Of a DNA stretch of 64,000 bases, positions 38,861-47,430 are shown in pieces (within the stretch, counting starts at the first letter, position 1; each line of letters opens with the position of its first letter). Position numbers and translations under genes: made by a program. The notes beneath the pieces were generated by a model. The model was given only the letters and a program-made list of their open reading frames with translations. It was not told the DNA's origin and made no database searches. This DNA is from VXPQ01 sp965248175 (GTDB taxonomy: Bacteria; Bacteroidota; Rhodothermia; Rhodothermales; VXPQ01): positions 2,294,001-2,358,000 of the forward strand of contig OZ252093.1 of assembly GCA_965248175.1 (NCBI GenBank). The letters are read 5' to 3'.

Positions 38861-41179
38861 ATGGCCACTGATCACTCCATCGACATTTCTCCGCAGCGTA
38901 TACCGGAGCAGGAGATACAATTCGGAATACGGGGCATGACTTGCGCCGGATGCGTCCTCCGTATCGAAGAAGCGCTGACCGGTGTGGATGGGGTGGAGAC
39001 GGTGGACGTAAACCTGGCCACCGAACGTGCCCGCGTACGCTACCAGGGTAGCTCTGAGCTTGTGGAGGCCATGTATGCGGCTGTCCGGAAGAGTGGGTAC
39101 GAGGCGATAGAGGCGATTTCCGGCGCGAAGGCGCGCGAGGATGCTGAGGAAACGGCCCGGGAAGCAGAGTTACAGGCCCTGCGCCGGCGGGCGATGTTCG
39201 CGGGGGTTCCCGCCGCGGTTATCCTCGCTTTGCAGATGTTTCCGATGCTGTGGCCTCCGGCAGCATCGTGGCTCCATGTTCTGATCGGGGAGACGCTCCT
39301 TCTGTACATCCTGTTCGCCCTGGCCAGCATCGTGCAATTCGGACCGGGTCTCTGGTTCTACAGGCTGGGTTGGAAAGCGGTGCGGGCGGGGCATCCGGAT
39401 ATGAATACGCTCGTCATGCTTGGCTCCAGCGCCGCCTACGGGTATTCGGTGGTGGCTATGTTTCTTCCTGGAGTTATGCCCTCCGGCGCCGACCATGTCT
39501 ACTTCGAGGCGTCCTCGGCTATCATCGCGCTGATTTTACTGGGCAAATATCTCGAGGTGCGTGTCAGGGGGCGCGTCGGCGCTGCAATGCGGTTGCTTCT
39601 TGGCTTGCAACCGGCGCTTGCTCGCGTTGCGCGTGCAGATCGCGAGACGGATATCCCTATCGAGGAAGTTGTGGCCGGTGATATCATTCTCGTGCGTCCC
39701 GGAGAGCGGTTGCCCGTTGACGGGATCGTAGAGGAAGGGGAATCCTGGGTAGACGAGTCCATGCTTACCGGGGAGCCGGTGCCCGTCGAGAAAAAGGCGG
39801 GGGACGAGGTGGTCGGCGGCACGATCAACGGACGCGGCGGTTTTCGTTTTCGGGCCACGCGAGTAGGGGAGGATACGGTCCTGGCCCGTATTGTCCGCAC
39901 GGTCGAGGAAGCGCAGCAATCCAAACCGCAAATCCAGCGGCTGGCAGATCGTGTGGTGGCATGGTTCGTGCCTGCTGTACTCGGCGTTGCGTTTCTCACC
40001 TTTGTCTTGTGGATCATTATGGGTCCGGCACCGGCATTGCCCTTCGCTCTTGTAGCTGCTGTATCCGTACTGATTATTGCCTGTCCCTGTGCAATGGGTC
40101 TGGCGACCCCTGTCTCCGTCATGGTCGGTTCCGGCAAGGCTGCCGAATTGGGGATTCTGTTTCGGGGTGCTGACGCCATGGAAGCGCTGGCCGAGGTCGA
40201 TACGGTTGCCTTCGACAAAACCGGCACGCTCACGGAGGGGCGCCCACGCTTGACGGATATGATATCTTTCGGCGGCCGATCGGACGAAGAGGTACTGTGC
40301 CTTGCCGCTGCGGTCGAAAGACGCTCGGAACATCCTGTTGGCTACGCCATCGTGCAGGCTGCGGAGGAAAGGGAGACGCCCCTTCCCGGAGCGACGCGGG
40401 TCCAGGCACATTCCGGACTGGGTATCTCGGCCAAGGTAGGAAAAACAGCGGTGTACATCGGCTCCGAACGTTTTCTGGCCGCAGAGAATGTCGATATGTC
40501 ACCGCTTACGGGAGATATATTCCGGTCGGATGCTGCACGTAAGCTCTCGGAAGAGGGTAAAACGACCGTCTATATGGCCGCAGATGGTGTGCTTGCGGCG
40601 GTTTTCGGGGTTGCGGATCCGCTGAAGGAGTATGCGGCGGAAAGCATCGAGGCGCTCAGGGAGCTCGGGTGCCGGGTTGTGATGATTACGGGCGATGCGC
40701 CTCGTGCCGCCGAGGCTGTTGCCGGTCGGCTGGGGATCGATGAGGTGTCCGCGGGTATCCTTCCGGACCGGAAAGCCGACACGGTACAGCAATACCGCCA
40801 GGAAGGGCGCCGTGTGGCGTTCACAGGGGACGGCATCAACGATGCCCCGGCGCTGGCCCGGGCCGATGTGGGTGTGGCCATGGGGACGGGTTCGGACATC
40901 GCTATAGAATCCGGGGACGTTATTCTCATGTCGGGCGATCCGAGGGGACTGGTTAACGCCCGCGCGCTTGCGCATAGCACGCTGCGCAATATCAGGCAGA
41001 ATCTTTTCTGGGCATTCGCCTACAACGTGGCGCTTATTCCGGTAGCCGCCGGTGTGTTGTATCCGCTCACCGGCCATCTTCTGTCTCCGGTGTTCGCTGC
41101 TGCCGCAATGAGTCTGTCCAGTGTATTTGTACTGTCGAATGCCTTGCGCCTGAAGCGTTTCCGGGCGATTTTGGGGTGA
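38861..41179 (+). CDS. copA: copper-translocating P-type ATPase
   Basis: 772 aa. Exports Cu(I). ATG 38861 (MATDHSIDISPQ). One heavy-metal-associated domain with GMTCAGC near residue 27, TGEP, the transmembrane CPC (CPCAMGLATP near 407), phosphorylation DKTGT near 452, HP motif (SEHPVGYAI) and GDGINDAPALARADV near 657. The last 75 bp (from 41105) are the source of degenerate copies found at 43031, 47071 and 47973. The next gene begins close behind or overlaps. Confidence 0.94.
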   Translation: MATDHSIDISPQRIPEQEIQFGIRGMTCAGCVLRIEEALTGVDGVETVDVNLATERARVRYQGSSELVEAMYAAVRKSGYEAIEAISGAKAREDAEETAREAELQALRRRAMFAGVPAAVILALQMFPMLWPPAASWLHVLIGETLLLYILFALASIVQFGPGLWFYRLGWKAVRAGHPDMNTLVMLGSSAAYGYSVVAMFLPGVMPSGADHVYFEASSAIIALILLGKYLEVRVRGRVGAAMRLLLGLQPALARVARADRETDIPIEEVVAGDIILVRPGERLPVDGIVEEGESWVDESMLTGEPVPVEKKAGDEVVGGTINGRGGFRFRATRVGEDTVLARIVRTVEEAQQSKPQIQRLADRVVAWFVPAVLGVAFLTFVLWIIMGPAPALPFALVAAVSVLIIACPCAMGLATPVSVMVGSGKAAELGILFRGADAMEALAEVDTVAFDKTGTLTEGRPRLTDMISFGGRSDEEVLCLAAAVERRSEHPVGYAIVQAAEERETPLPGATRVQAHSGLGISAKVGKTAVYIGSERFLAAENVDMSPLTGDIFRSDAARKLSEEGKTTVYMAADGVLAAVFGVADPLKEYAAESIEALRELGCRVVMITGDAPRAAEAVAGRLGIDEVSAGILPDRKADTVQQYRQEGRRVAFTGDGINDAPALARADVGVAMGTGSDIAIESGDVILMSGDPRGLVNARALAHSTLRNIRQNLFWAFAYNVALIPVAAGVLYPLTGHLLSPVFAAAAMSLSSVFVLSNALRLKRFRAILG

Positions 41180-41226
41180 GGGTGATGACAAGCTCTATTT
41201 GCGTAATCCGAAATGGGATCGGGACA

Positions 41227-42861
41227 ATGAGATCAGGAAAGGAGGAGGCGAGTCCGGTTCGTAACCCAGGTGAGATGCGGCGGCCTGTGCTCGGCGTGCG
41301 GCATCGGCGGTCTGGGCATGGTCGCAGGTGGCTTCCGACCTGGTATGAAATCCCCGTCCCGCCGCCCGCGTGGTGCAATGCCCTAATCGGTACGCGCCTC
41401 CCAGTGCGCCATGCCCTCGTCGCGGTCGTCATGGCGGTTGCCGCGCTGTGCGGGGGAAACCGTGCACACGCCCAACAGGAAACATCTTCCTCTCGGGACT
41501 TTACCCCGCCGGCCTCCGAGCAGCCTACGCCTTTCTCCAGTCTGTTACCTCAATCGGTCATACACACCTCCAGTCCTGCCGACACCGTGCATTTCTGCCT
41601 GCCGGTCGATCTTGAGGAGTGGGAGGGTGGTAGGGGCATTTCCGCCGCCAAGCGGCAGGGAGATTTGAATGTTGGCGAACCCCTCACGGTGCGGATGATC
41701 TACTTTTTGCCGAATGACCGCTCCTTCCGTGCGGATGTAGTGCAGAAAATGAAAGATGAAATTCGCCATGCGCAGACCTTTTATGCTGAGCAGATGCATG
41801 CGCGCGGATACGGAGATGAAACGTTCCGTTTTGAAACCGATGCACAGGGCGAGCCTCTGGTCCACCGGGTGGATGGGCAACACCCCGATAGCTACTATAT
41901 TGACGATACCTATCGTAGGGTATATGCCGAGATTGACCGAACGTTTGACCTCTATGCGAACGTTTATGCCATCGTCATTGACAACAGTACAGATATAATC
42001 AGGTGGAATGGCCGGTCTTGGGGGGGATTCGGGATTCGTCAGGGCAGAAATGGTGGTTTTGCGCTAGCCACCCACGGATTTTATCCCAGTCTATTGGCCC
42101 ATGAATTGGGGCATGCTTTCGGATTGCTGCATGACTTCAACGATAAGGCGTACATCATGTCGTATGGCAGGTCGCCTGATCGTTTATCTGCGTGCAATGC
42201 CGAGTTTTTGGCTGTACACCCCTACTTCAGTATCGAAAGTTCCATTTACCAGGGACTGCCCCCGAGCATCGAACTCGTTTCTCCGGCCACCTATTCGGCA
42301 GGTTCAGAGAGCGTTCCTGTCCAACTCGAAGTTAGTGACTCGGAGGGATTGCACCAGGCGATTTTGTTCGTTAGAACCATAGCACCACACTCTGCTGAAG
42401 GATTTCTTGAAGTAAAGGTGTGCCGTGGGTTATCGGGAGTACAAAACGATGTGGTTGAATTCGATTATGACGGCGCCATTCCTTCCGCTGATGGCACAAG
42501 TCTTTACCGCACCTCCCTGCATTCGATGTATGTCGAGGTTGCCGATACGGGTGGAAATGTGGGCGGAAAACTTATTCTTCTTTCGGAAATATTGCCCGCC
42601 GAGGCGGCGCTTCTGGGCAACTATCCGAACCCGTTCAATTCGGAAACGACGATAGGCTATGCGTTGCCCCATGACGCCAAGGTTCGTCTTGTGGTGTACG
42701 ACCTGCTGGGGCACGAGGTGGCGGTGCTGGTTGACGGGCCACAGCCTGCGGGCCGTCGCGCGGTGCGTTTTAGCGGAGATCATTTGCCGAGCGGTCTGTA
42801 CGCGTACCGCTTGCAGGCGGGAAACGAAGTAGTTGTCCGTACGATGATTCTTGCCAAGTGA
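41227..42861 (+). CDS. secreted metzincin-like metallopeptidase with T9SS-type C-terminal domain
   Basis: Zinc motif HELGHAFGLLHD near residue 291, followed by a possible Met-turn (AYIMSYGRSP). A signal-like hydrophobic stretch is VRHALVAVVMAVAALCGGNRAHAQ, split after its Ala-x-Ala site. Start uncertain: ATG 41227 gives 544 aa with about 59 residues before the hydrophobic segment; GTG 41404 would put the signal peptide at the N-terminus. The C-terminus (LLGNYPNPFNSETTIGYAL; VYDLLGHEVAVLV; GLYAYRLQAGN) is a type A sorting domain. A second, broken copy begins at 43154. Confidence 0.8.
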   Translation: MRSGKEEASPVRNPGEMRRPVLGVRHRRSGHGRRWLPTWYEIPVPPPAWCNALIGTRLPVRHALVAVVMAVAALCGGNRAHAQQETSSSRDFTPPASEQPTPFSSLLPQSVIHTSSPADTVHFCLPVDLEEWEGGRGISAAKRQGDLNVGEPLTVRMIYFLPNDRSFRADVVQKMKDEIRHAQTFYAEQMHARGYGDETFRFETDAQGEPLVHRVDGQHPDSYYIDDTYRRVYAEIDRTFDLYANVYAIVIDNSTDIIRWNGRSWGGFGIRQGRNGGFALATHGFYPSLLAHELGHAFGLLHDFNDKAYIMSYGRSPDRLSACNAEFLAVHPYFSIESSIYQGLPPSIELVSPATYSAGSESVPVQLEVSDSEGLHQAILFVRTIAPHSAEGFLEVKVCRGLSGVQNDVVEFDYDGAIPSADGTSLYRTSLHSMYVEVADTGGNVGGKLILLSEILPAEAALLGNYPNPFNSETTIGYALPHDAKVRLVVYDLLGHEVAVLVDGPQPAGRRAVRFSGDHLPSGLYAYRLQAGNEVVVRTMILAK

Positions 42862-42946
42862 GCCTGTGAAGGGGAGGGGGGAGGCGATGGTGCGGGGCCA
42901 TCATGGTCTCAGCGCGCCGAATAGTGCAGAGGGAAAAATGCCCACT

Positions 42947-42992
42947 TAACGGGTGAAACGGCGGGTTTTCAACGGGTGAAAGGGCGAACGTA
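42947..42992 (+). repeat. 23-bp repeat array, locus A (two units)
   Basis: Units of the type AACGGGTGAAACGGCGGG begin at 42947 and 42970, spaced 23 bp. They lie between the first peptidase gene and the duplicated copA tail. The same units and the same 23-bp period occur at 45551 and 47842. Confidence 0.7.
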
Positions 42993-43153
42993 TTTGCGAT
43001 ATTTCGACGGGGTGTCGCAACCTGCCCGTCGCAATGAGTCTGTCCAGTGTATTTGTACTGTCGAATGCCTTGCGTCTGAAGCGTTTCCGGACGATTTTGG
43101 GGTGAGGGTGATGACAAGCCCTATTTGCGTAATCTGACAATGGGATCGGGACA

Positions 43154-43862
43154 ATGAGATCAGGAAGGGAGGAGGCGAGTCCGGTTCGTATCCCAGGTGT
43201 GATGCCGCGGCCTGTGCTCAGCGAGCGGCATCGCCAATCTGTTTTCCGGATAGACGCTCCCGTTCTGCCGTCCGTGCGGTGCATTTCCAGAATCGGTGCG
43301 CGTGTTCCGGTGCGCCATGCCCTCGTCGCGGTCGTCATGGCGGTTGCCGCGCTATGCGGGGGAAACCGTGCACACGCCCAACAGGAAACCTCTTCCTCCC
43401 GGAGTTTTATCCCGTCTTCCTCCGAGCAGCCCACGCCTTTCTCCGATGTGTCGCTTCCATCGGTCATACAGACATCCAGTCCTGCCGACACCGTGCATTT
43501 CTGCTTACCTGCCGATCTTGAGCAGCTGGAGCATGGTCGGCCCATTTTAGCCGGCAAGCGGCAGGGAGATTTGAATGTGGGCGAACCCCGCACGGTTCGG
43601 ATGATCTACTTTTTACCGAATGATCGGGAGTATCGCAGCAGTATAGTTGATTCGATGAAAACAGTGATTAAGCAGGTTCAGACTTTTTATGCCGAACAGA
43701 TGCGTGCGCACGGATATGGAGATAAAGCTTTTCGCTTTGAAACCGATGCACAGGGCGAGCCTCTGGTCCACCAAGTAGGTGGGCAACACCCCGACAGGTA
43801 TTATTACGACACCTCTGGTAGCACTATAATTGCTGAGATAGGGAGAGGTGGTTCGGGTTGAT
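43154..43862 (+). pseudogene. second copy of the secreted metallopeptidase, cut by IS3
   Basis: Closely similar to the gene at 41227 from MRSGREEASPVR through signal segment, DTVHFCLPADLE, TVRMIYFLPNDR and FRFETDAQGEPLVH. An in-frame 7-codon length difference lies before the signal segment. It diverges at about AEIGRGGSG and stops just before the IS3 end at 43863. The zinc motif and C-terminal domain are missing. The final codons of the lost gene (VRTMILVK, stop) survive on the other side of the element at 45135-45160, so about 900 bp of the gene were removed together with IS3 insertion. Confidence 0.85.
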
Positions 43863-43935
43863 TGGACAGATTTCCGGGGAATTTAAGGTGTAGTGTTGCG
43901 ACCTTGTTTCGATACAATCTAACCCGACGAGACCC

Positions 43936-44229
43936 ATGTCAAGACGCACACGCAGAACCCATAGTCCTTCGTTCAAGGCGAAGGTAGCCCTCGCCGCCGT
44001 TCGCGGCGACCGTACGCTGGCCGAACTCGCCGAGCGCTTCGAGGTGCACCCGAACCAGATACAATCGTGGAAGAAGCAGCTGGTAGAGACCGCCGAGGAG
44101 GCTTTCACCCGAGGCCGCGGCGGCGCTCCGGACGAGCGCGACGACCGGATAAAGGTGCTTCACGCGAAGATCGGAGAGTTGTCGATGGAGAAGGATTTTT
44201 TATCGAAGGCGCTCGGTCGAGACCGATAG
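43936..44229 (+). CDS. IS3-family OrfA (HTH protein)
   Basis: 97 aa; HTH_Tnp_1-type: SFKAKVALAAVRGDRTLAELAERF, HPNQIQSWKKQLVE, then a leucine-zipper-like end (DDRIKVLHAKIGELSMEKDFL). The frame overlaps orfB and contains the slippery heptamer at 44196. Confidence 0.92.
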   Translation: MSRRTRRTHSPSFKAKVALAAVRGDRTLAELAERFEVHPNQIQSWKKQLVETAEEAFTRGRGGAPDERDDRIKVLHAKIGELSMEKDFLSKALGRDR

Positions 44230-45071
44230 CCGAGCGCCGGGCGAGGATAGATCGCGCCCATACCATGCCCGTGGTTCGCCAGTCGAGGCTCTTGTCGTTG
44301 AGTCGTTCGACGGCCTACTATACCCCTCGCGCAGAGAGCGAAGAGAACCTTGCGGCGATGAAAGAGATCGACAGGCTCTATATGGAGCGTCCCACAAGCG
44401 GATCGCGCACGATAAAGAGCATGCTCGAGGCGCGAGGCGTCCGTGTCGCCAGAAGCCGCGTCGTTCGCCTCATGCGCCTGATGGGCCTTAGGGCCATTTA
44501 TCCCAAGCGCCGCACGTCGTCTCCAGGAGAAGGGCACAGGATTTATCCTTATCTGCTCAGAGGCATGAAGGTGACGAGATCCAGGCAGGTCTATGCGGCG
44601 GACATTACGTACATCCCTATGGCGAAAGGCTTTCTCTATCTTGTGGCCGTAATCGACTGGCATAGCCGCAAGGTGCTCGCCCACCGGCTATCGAACACGA
44701 TGGACGCCGCCTTTTGCGTCGAAGCGATGGAAGAAGCCATTGTCCGCTACGGTGCACCTGAGGTCTTCAATACCGATCAGGGAGCGCAGTTTACCTCCGA
44801 GGCGTTCACCGGTGCGCTCAAGGAGCACGGCGTGCGCATCTCTATGGACGGCAAGGGCCGCTGGCTCGACAATGTGTACGTGGAGCGCCTCTGGCGCAGC
44901 CTCAAGCAGGAAGAAGTCTACCGGCGCGCGTACGAGACGGTGGCCGAGGCCGGGAAGGGGATTGCCGACTACCTGCGCTACTTCAACGAAGAGCGGCCTC
45001 ACCAGGGACTTGACAACCGGACCCCCGACGACGTATTCTACAAACGAAAACCGCTGCCCAAAGCGGCATAA
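44067..45071 (+). CDS. IS3-family OrfB, DDE transposase
   Basis: The useful part starts at the frameshift (about 44200); the open frame goes back to 44067. It has the HTH_21 segment (MKEIDRLYMERPTSGSRTI), the core Asp in YAADITYIPM, the second Asp in FNTDQGAQFTS and the Glu in NVYVERLWRSLKQEEVY, ending FNEERPHQGLDNRTPDDVF. Intact. Confidence 0.92.
   Translation: MEEAAGRDRRGGFHPRPRRRSGRARRPDKGASREDRRVVDGEGFFIEGARSRPIAERRARIDRAHTMPVVRQSRLLSLSRSTAYYTPRAESEENLAAMKEIDRLYMERPTSGSRTIKSMLEARGVRVARSRVVRLMRLMGLRAIYPKRRTSSPGEGHRIYPYLLRGMKVTRSRQVYAADITYIPMAKGFLYLVAVIDWHSRKVLAHRLSNTMDAAFCVEAMEEAIVRYGAPEVFNTDQGAQFTSEAFTGALKEHGVRISMDGKGRWLDNVYVERLWRSLKQEEVYRRAYETVAEAGKGIADYLRYFNEERPHQGLDNRTPDDVFYKRKPLPKAA
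44196..44202 (+). promoter_or_regulatory. -1 frameshift heptamer T TTT TTA
   Basis: In the OrfA frame the codons are GAT TTT TTA, giving X XXY YYZ slippage. After the shift the frame reads FIEGARSRPIAERR and continues into the catalytic OrfB, so the full transposase is an OrfAB fusion, as usual for IS3 elements. Confidence 0.85.
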
Positions 45072-45220
45072 CCCGACGCGACAGTACACTTAAAAACGCA
45101 AAAAAAACTGTCCAGTTTTTTCGGACCATTTCTGTCCGTACGATGATTCTTGTCAAGTGAGCCTGTGAAGGGGAGGGGGGAGGCGATCCAGTTCATCGCC
45201 GGAAGCACGAAGCATCTGAC

Positions 45221-45322
45221 ATGACCGCTCTCCTGATGGGGTTCTTTGCCCCTTGGGTCATATTTGCCGGGATTTTCGGGCTGCATATCGTGCTGCCGGC
45301 GCGCCACATCGGGCCTTTTTGA
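45221..45322 (+). pseudogene. N-terminal scrap of a membrane protein (possibly DUF1295/sterol-reductase-like)
   Basis: 33 codons, MTALLMGFFAPWVIFAGIF then GLHIVLPARHIGPF and stop. The hydrophobic helix followed by LHxxLPAR is what I would expect at the start of DUF1295-type methyltransferase/reductase membrane proteins, but 33 residues are too few to be sure. The palindromes begin in its last codons. Confidence 0.35.
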
Positions 45323-45360
45323 GTAAAAACTACTCAATTTTGAGTAGAAATTACTCAAAA
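45316..45360. promoter_or_regulatory. paired palindromes TTGAGTA-N5-TACTCAA
   Basis: Two copies of TTGAGTA-N5-TACTCAA follow each other (spacers AAAAC and GAAAT), sharing the palindrome TACTCAATTTTGAGTA in the middle. Tandem operators of a dimeric repressor look like this. No intact gene follows directly, so the target may have been lost when the region decayed. Confidence 0.5.
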
Positions 45361-45384
45361 AAGGTATAAAAACAGATCATTGGA

Positions 45385-45470
45385 GCCAGGCGAGCTCCAC
45401 CAACATGCTGTCGCCGCGCACGGCGGCGAGGGCTACCTTCGCCTCGGACGAAGGACTGTGGATTCTACAT
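45385..45470 (-). mobile_element. remnant of a second IS3-type orfA, reverse orientation
   Basis: Read on the minus strand, this piece matches the orfA segment at about 43960-44035 (block GGCGGCGAGGGCTACCTTCG, then GACGAAGGACT). It is 3'- and 5'-truncated and carries substitutions, so it is an old fragment of a related element. Confidence 0.65.
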
Positions 45471-45550
45471 TTGCTTCCACTTCTCCATACGCAAACGACT
45501 TAGGGGTCATTTCTCCTCGTCATGGCCCCAGCGCGCCGATGGTCATGGCT

Positions 45551-45620
45551 GAACGGCATAAATGTCGAAAGTACAACGGCAGAAAAAGCGTATTTTCAAC
45601 AGCATAAATAAGGGAATTAT
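45551..45620 (+). repeat. 23-bp repeat array, locus B (degenerate)
   Basis: Units starting AACGGCATAAATG, CAACGGCAGAAA and CAACAGCATAAA at 45551, 45574 and 45598 keep a 23-24 bp spacing and resemble the units at loci A and C. The first IS1595 element inserted inside this array, duplicating ATAAATAA. Confidence 0.5.
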
Positions 45621-45719
45621 AAGGAATTGTTGACGGCCTGCGATCTTCCTCGTATACAGGCCCCTGCAGTATAGGGCTTTATAGGTATACGATGCACACA
45701 CACACACGGCAACAACCGG

Positions 45720-45996
45720 GCCGAATTGGGCAAACCGGACCCTGTGGACGGGCGACAATCTGGACGTAATGAGGGGCATGAACTCCGCCTCGGTCGATCT
45801 CATCTACCTCGACCCGCCGTTCAACTCTAACCGCAACTATTCCGCCCCAATAGGTTCAGAGGCCGCCTTTAAGGATACGTGGACACTCTCTGACGTAGAC
45901 CTTGCCTGGCATGGCGAGATATCCCCTGCGGTGTACGCAATCATCGACGCTGCGGGCCTATCGCATGGCGCGGGCTTGCGGTCCGTGCCGGATTAA
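45720..45996 (+). pseudogene. N-terminal fragment of an adenine-specific DNA methyltransferase
   Basis: The frame reads PNWANRTLWTGDNLDVMRGM, then SVDLIYLDPPFNSNRNYSA with the catalytic DPPF, FKDTWTLSDVDLAWHGEI and AIIDAAGLSHGAG, then a quick stop. This is the start of a type II/III beta-class-like methylase (about 75 residues). The rest, including the AdoMet-binding FxGxG motif, is missing. It lies between the IS1595 left end and the transposase, convergent with it, so it is a passenger captured by the element. Confidence 0.8.
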
Positions 45997-46935
45997 GCCA
46001 CCAGCGTTCTGTACCGGAGCCGCTTGCCCACCATTGCGCAGGCGACAAGGCCCATCTGTTCCAGCGTGTCGAGTTCGCGCAATCCGTGGCGGCCTGAGAA
46101 ATCCGCCACATAGCGGTGAAGGTGCTTGCGGCTCATCTTGTGGTATACGCCCTTGTGTGCTCGTTTGAGGGTTGCCCAGAACGATTCTATGCCGTTGGTG
46201 TGCGCCATGCCGCGTACGTATTCGCCTACCGAGTGCTGGACGCTCGCAAGGTCGTAGATGTACCGGCAGACCCGCGTATGCCTTGTTGTCGTCCGTGTAG
46301 ACGACCGCACCCAATTCGGCGTTGTCCAGAACGAAGCCTTGCAACGTCCGGCTTGTCGTATTCTGCACGACTTCCGCCTTGATCTTGCCAGTGGCCCGAT
46401 CCTTTGCTCCGACAACGGCGGTCTTGCCTACAGTTCCCCGGCCAGCGTGGAGTTTCTTCGATTCGTGCTTGTTCGATTCCGTGCCCCCTACGTACGTCTC
46501 ATCGACTTCAACGGGGCCGCCGAACAGGTCGTTATCGGCGCCCTCGAACGCCTTGCGGATGCGTTGGAGCAGGTGCCACGCCGAGTTCTGCGCGATCCCG
46601 ATATCCCGATGCAGTTTCATCGAGGAAACGCCTTTCAGATTTGTCGTATGCAGGTAAATCGCATACGCCCATTTGCGGAGCGACAGATTCGACCCCTCCA
46701 TGACCGTTCCGACCTTGACGGAAAAGTACTTGCGGCAGTCGGTGCACCAGTAGGGCATGCAATGATGAGACGCTTCGCGGGTGCGTGTTCCCTTGCAGCG
46801 CGGGCAATGGCGACCGTCCGGCCAGATACGAGATTCGAACCACTTGCGGGCCGCTTCCTCGTCGGGAAACATATCGGCCAGTTGCATCAGGGTAATGCCG
46901 CTGCGGTGCGCTTTTCCAGGTGCTACATGTGCCAT
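45993..46935 (-). pseudogene. IS1595-family transposase with a single frameshift
   Basis: Start MAHVAPGKAHRSGITL at 46935. Zinc ribbon CPRCKG...CTDCRKYF, then GVSSMKLHRDIGI, VEVDETYVGGTESNKH and VVYTDDNKAYAGL. Here, near 46262-46275, the frame is lost: one frame runs into LPVHLRPC, the other continues as RYIYDLASVQHSVGEYV, HTNGIESFWATLKRAHKG and ends LRYRTLVA at 45993. Comparison with the intact copy at 53173 shows the two frames are halves of one protein. Confidence 0.9.
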
Positions 46936-47070
46936 GACGGTCTCCATTTTGTGCACCTGTAATAATACGATATTTATTCCTTCTTGTCAACAATTCCTTA
47001 TAATTCCCATAAATAACGGATTGGGCAGGGTGTTCTCGGGGAGTATTACCAATCAAGTGTCGCGACAATT

Positions 47071-47109
47071 CCGTCCGGTATCTTTTGTGCTACCGAAAGC
47101 TTTTAGGCG
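47071..47109 (+). repeat. degenerate copy of the copA 3' end, upstream of mazE
   Basis: CCGTCCGGTATC...CTACCGAAAGC aligns with the better copy at 47982 (CCGTCCAGTATC...CTACCGAATACC). It is about 70 bp before the mazE start. Confidence 0.5.
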
Positions 47110-47178
47110 TTGACAGGAACTGTTTTAGTAATTACTTTGTATTTACTTTGCACATGGCTTGAACAAGCGAGGCGAAAA

Positions 47179-47430
47179 GTGAAGGTTAAGATCATTCCGA
47201 TCGGCAACTCCCAGGGAATTCGTATCCCTAAACCTCTCATTGAGGCAGCAGGCCTCAATGCATCACTTGAGCTACGCGTTGTAGAGTCGGGCCTGCTGCT
47301 TGAGCGTGTATCGGCGCCCCGCACAGGATGGGCCGAGGCGGCGCAGAAGATGCGGGAAAGGGGAGAAGATGGTCTCCTTGACGATCCGGTACCCACTAAA
47401 TTCGACGAATCCGAGTGGGAATGGGAATGA
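47179..47430 (+). CDS. mazE: MazE/AbrB-type antitoxin
   Basis: 83 aa from GTG 47179. N-terminal swapped-hairpin AbrB DNA-binding fold (VKVKIIPIGNSQGIRIPKPL) followed by a C-terminal toxin-binding tail (ERVSAPRTGWAEAAQKMRE, RGEDGLLDDPV). Overlaps mazF by 4 nt (ATGA). Neutralises MazF and represses its own operon in the family. The tail is homologous to the end of the AlkD-like protein at 48047. Confidence 0.9.
   Translation: MKVKIIPIGNSQGIRIPKPLIEAAGLNASLELRVVESGLLLERVSAPRTGWAEAAQKMRERGEDGLLDDPVPTKFDESEWEWE

Larger units (their letters stand above)
41105..43200 (+). repeat. tandem duplication of copA 3' end and following peptidase start
   Basis: The block from 41105 (last 75 bp of copA) through the peptidase start recurs at 43031 onward, offset 1926 bp. 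The copA tail copy is about 95% identical (CTTGCGCCTGAAGCG becomes CTTGCGTCTGAAGCG). The second copy carries the next peptidase gene (43154). Confidence 0.88.
43863..45114 (+). mobile_element. IS3-family insertion sequence, 1252 bp
   Basis: Ends TGGACAG (43863-43869) and CTGTCCA (45108-45114). Further inside, a second imperfect inverted block (TTTAAGGTGTAGTGTTGCG on the left against a related sequence ending CGCGACAGTACACTTAAA on the right) supports the boundaries. Two overlapping frames encode the transposase. No target duplication is visible and the flanks are separated parts of the duplicated peptidase gene, indicating deletion on one side. Confidence 0.88.
45115..45611. other. decayed stretch between IS3 and the first IS1595
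   Basis: 497 bp without an intact gene. In order: the last codons of the broken peptidase (45135-45160), a short membrane-protein start (45221-45322), paired palindromes (45316-45360), a reverse-orientation scrap of an IS3 orfA (45385-45470), and a module (45520-45611) related to the spacer at 42900 and 47760, with weak 23-bp repeats. Confidence 0.7.
45612..47008 (-). mobile_element. IS1595-family element with methyltransferase passenger fragment, 1397 bp
   Basis: Perfect 23-bp inverted repeats: GGGAATTATAAGGAATTG... starts at 45612 and its complement ends at 47008. An exact 8-bp target duplication, ATAAATAA, flanks it (45604-45611 and 47009-47016), the size known for this family. Inside are a transposase gene with a frameshift and, next to the left end, the N-terminal part of a DNA methyltransferase. 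The element cannot move on its own unless the frameshift is a sequencing error. Confidence 0.93.

Noticed and set aside
43863..45114. Composite transposon made by IS3 and IS1595 around the methylase fragment
   Set aside because: The methylase fragment lies inside the IS1595 inverted repeats and the two elements are of different families.
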